Part shown: piece by piece, positions 5,327 to 5,441 of the stretch
Layout of the letters: each line of letters begins with the position of its first letter
Numbering within the stretch: position 1 is the first letter of the stretch
From: CAYYVJ01 sp964475115
GTDB lineage: Bacteria; Bacillota; Clostridia; Lachnospirales; Lachnospiraceae
Length of the DNA: 5,441 nucleotides
Assembly: GCA_964475115.1 (NCBI GenBank)
Contig: CAYYVJ010000113.1
Coordinates: 1-5,441 of the forward strand
Reading direction: 5' to 3'
The notes under the pieces: generated by a model
Seen by the model: the letters and a program-made list of their open reading frames with translations, nothing else
Database searches by the model: none
Told to the model about the DNA's origin: nothing
Made by a program: the position numbers and the translations under genes

Positions 5327-5441
5327 CTAAAGTAATCCATCTTCACCGAGCTTTTTAGCAACTCGATCAGAAAGAAGTACTAATAATAAACCTACTACAG
5401 ATTGGAATAAACCAACTGCTGTTGCCCTACTAAAGTTTCCT
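5327..5441 (-). CDS. ABC sugar transporter permease, LplB/YteP-like; only the C-terminal end present
   Basis: The window holds only the last 37 codons and the TAG stop (5329-5327); the 5' part lies beyond 5441. The tail reads GNFSRATAVGLFQSVVG, then a hydrophobic last membrane segment, then DRVAKKLGEDGLL. This is the typical C-terminus of LplB/YteP permeases (pattern ATAVGLF-SVV--- followed by a basic ...KKLGE-GLW-like end). It is the partner of the following LplC/YtcP-type permease, 11 nt away. The stop codon lies inside the ribosome site of that gene. The assignment rests on a short piece, but its position and sequence agree. Confidence 0.85.
   Translation of the reverse strand, partial: GNFSRATAVGLFQSVVGLLLVLLSDRVAKKLGEDGLL

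Overview
The window is an AT-rich, single-strand block from a bacterial carbohydrate-utilisation locus. Every gene reads on the minus strand, so transcription runs from position 5441 down to 1. The low GC content, strong GGAGG ribosome-binding sites, SigA-type promoters and a lipoprotein with a Thr/Ala/Pro-rich linker after its lipobox all point to a Firmicute. A clostridial one, probably Lachnospiraceae-like, fits best. The genus is not determinable from the sequence, and the family is an inference from style only.

Layout in order of transcription: (1) the last 37 codons of an LplB/YteP-type ABC permease (5327-5441); (2) an LplC/YtcP-type permease (4389-5315), 11 nt further on; (3) an LplA/YtcQ-type sugar-binding lipoprotein (2635-4326). 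A strong hairpin terminator (2573-2605) ends this transporter unit. A SigA-type promoter with an extended -10 (2521-2549) then opens a second unit with (4) an AraC-family regulator (1494-2462) and (5) a GH105-type unsaturated glycuronyl hydrolase (426-1451). A further near-consensus promoter (411-439) has its -35 box inside the last codons of the hydrolase gene. It drives (6) an RpiB/LacA/LacB-family isomerase (start at 340), which runs off the left edge of the window.

The parts make a coherent pathway. Polysaccharide lyases acting outside the cell, on rhamnogalacturonan/pectin or on glycosaminoglycans, leave oligosaccharides with a delta-4,5-unsaturated uronic acid at the non-reducing end. 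The lipoprotein and two permeases would import them. The cytoplasmic GH105 enzyme would release the unsaturated uronate, which rearranges spontaneously to 4-deoxy-L-threo-5-hexosulose uronate (DHU). The RpiB-like protein resembles the streptococcal DHU isomerase DhuI and would take the next step towards 2-keto-3-deoxygluconate. The AraC protein, with an N-terminal cupin, is the likely local sugar sensor. The gene set resembles the Bacillus subtilis YteP-YtcP-YtcQ/YteR rhamnogalacturonan set, but with its own regulator and the isomerase attached. The exact substrate cannot be read from the sequence.

I see no mobile element, tRNA, rRNA, CRISPR array or long repeat. The most interesting features are the hydrolase-isomerase pairing and the regulatory layout: a promoter buried in a gene end, and a structured leader before the isomerase.
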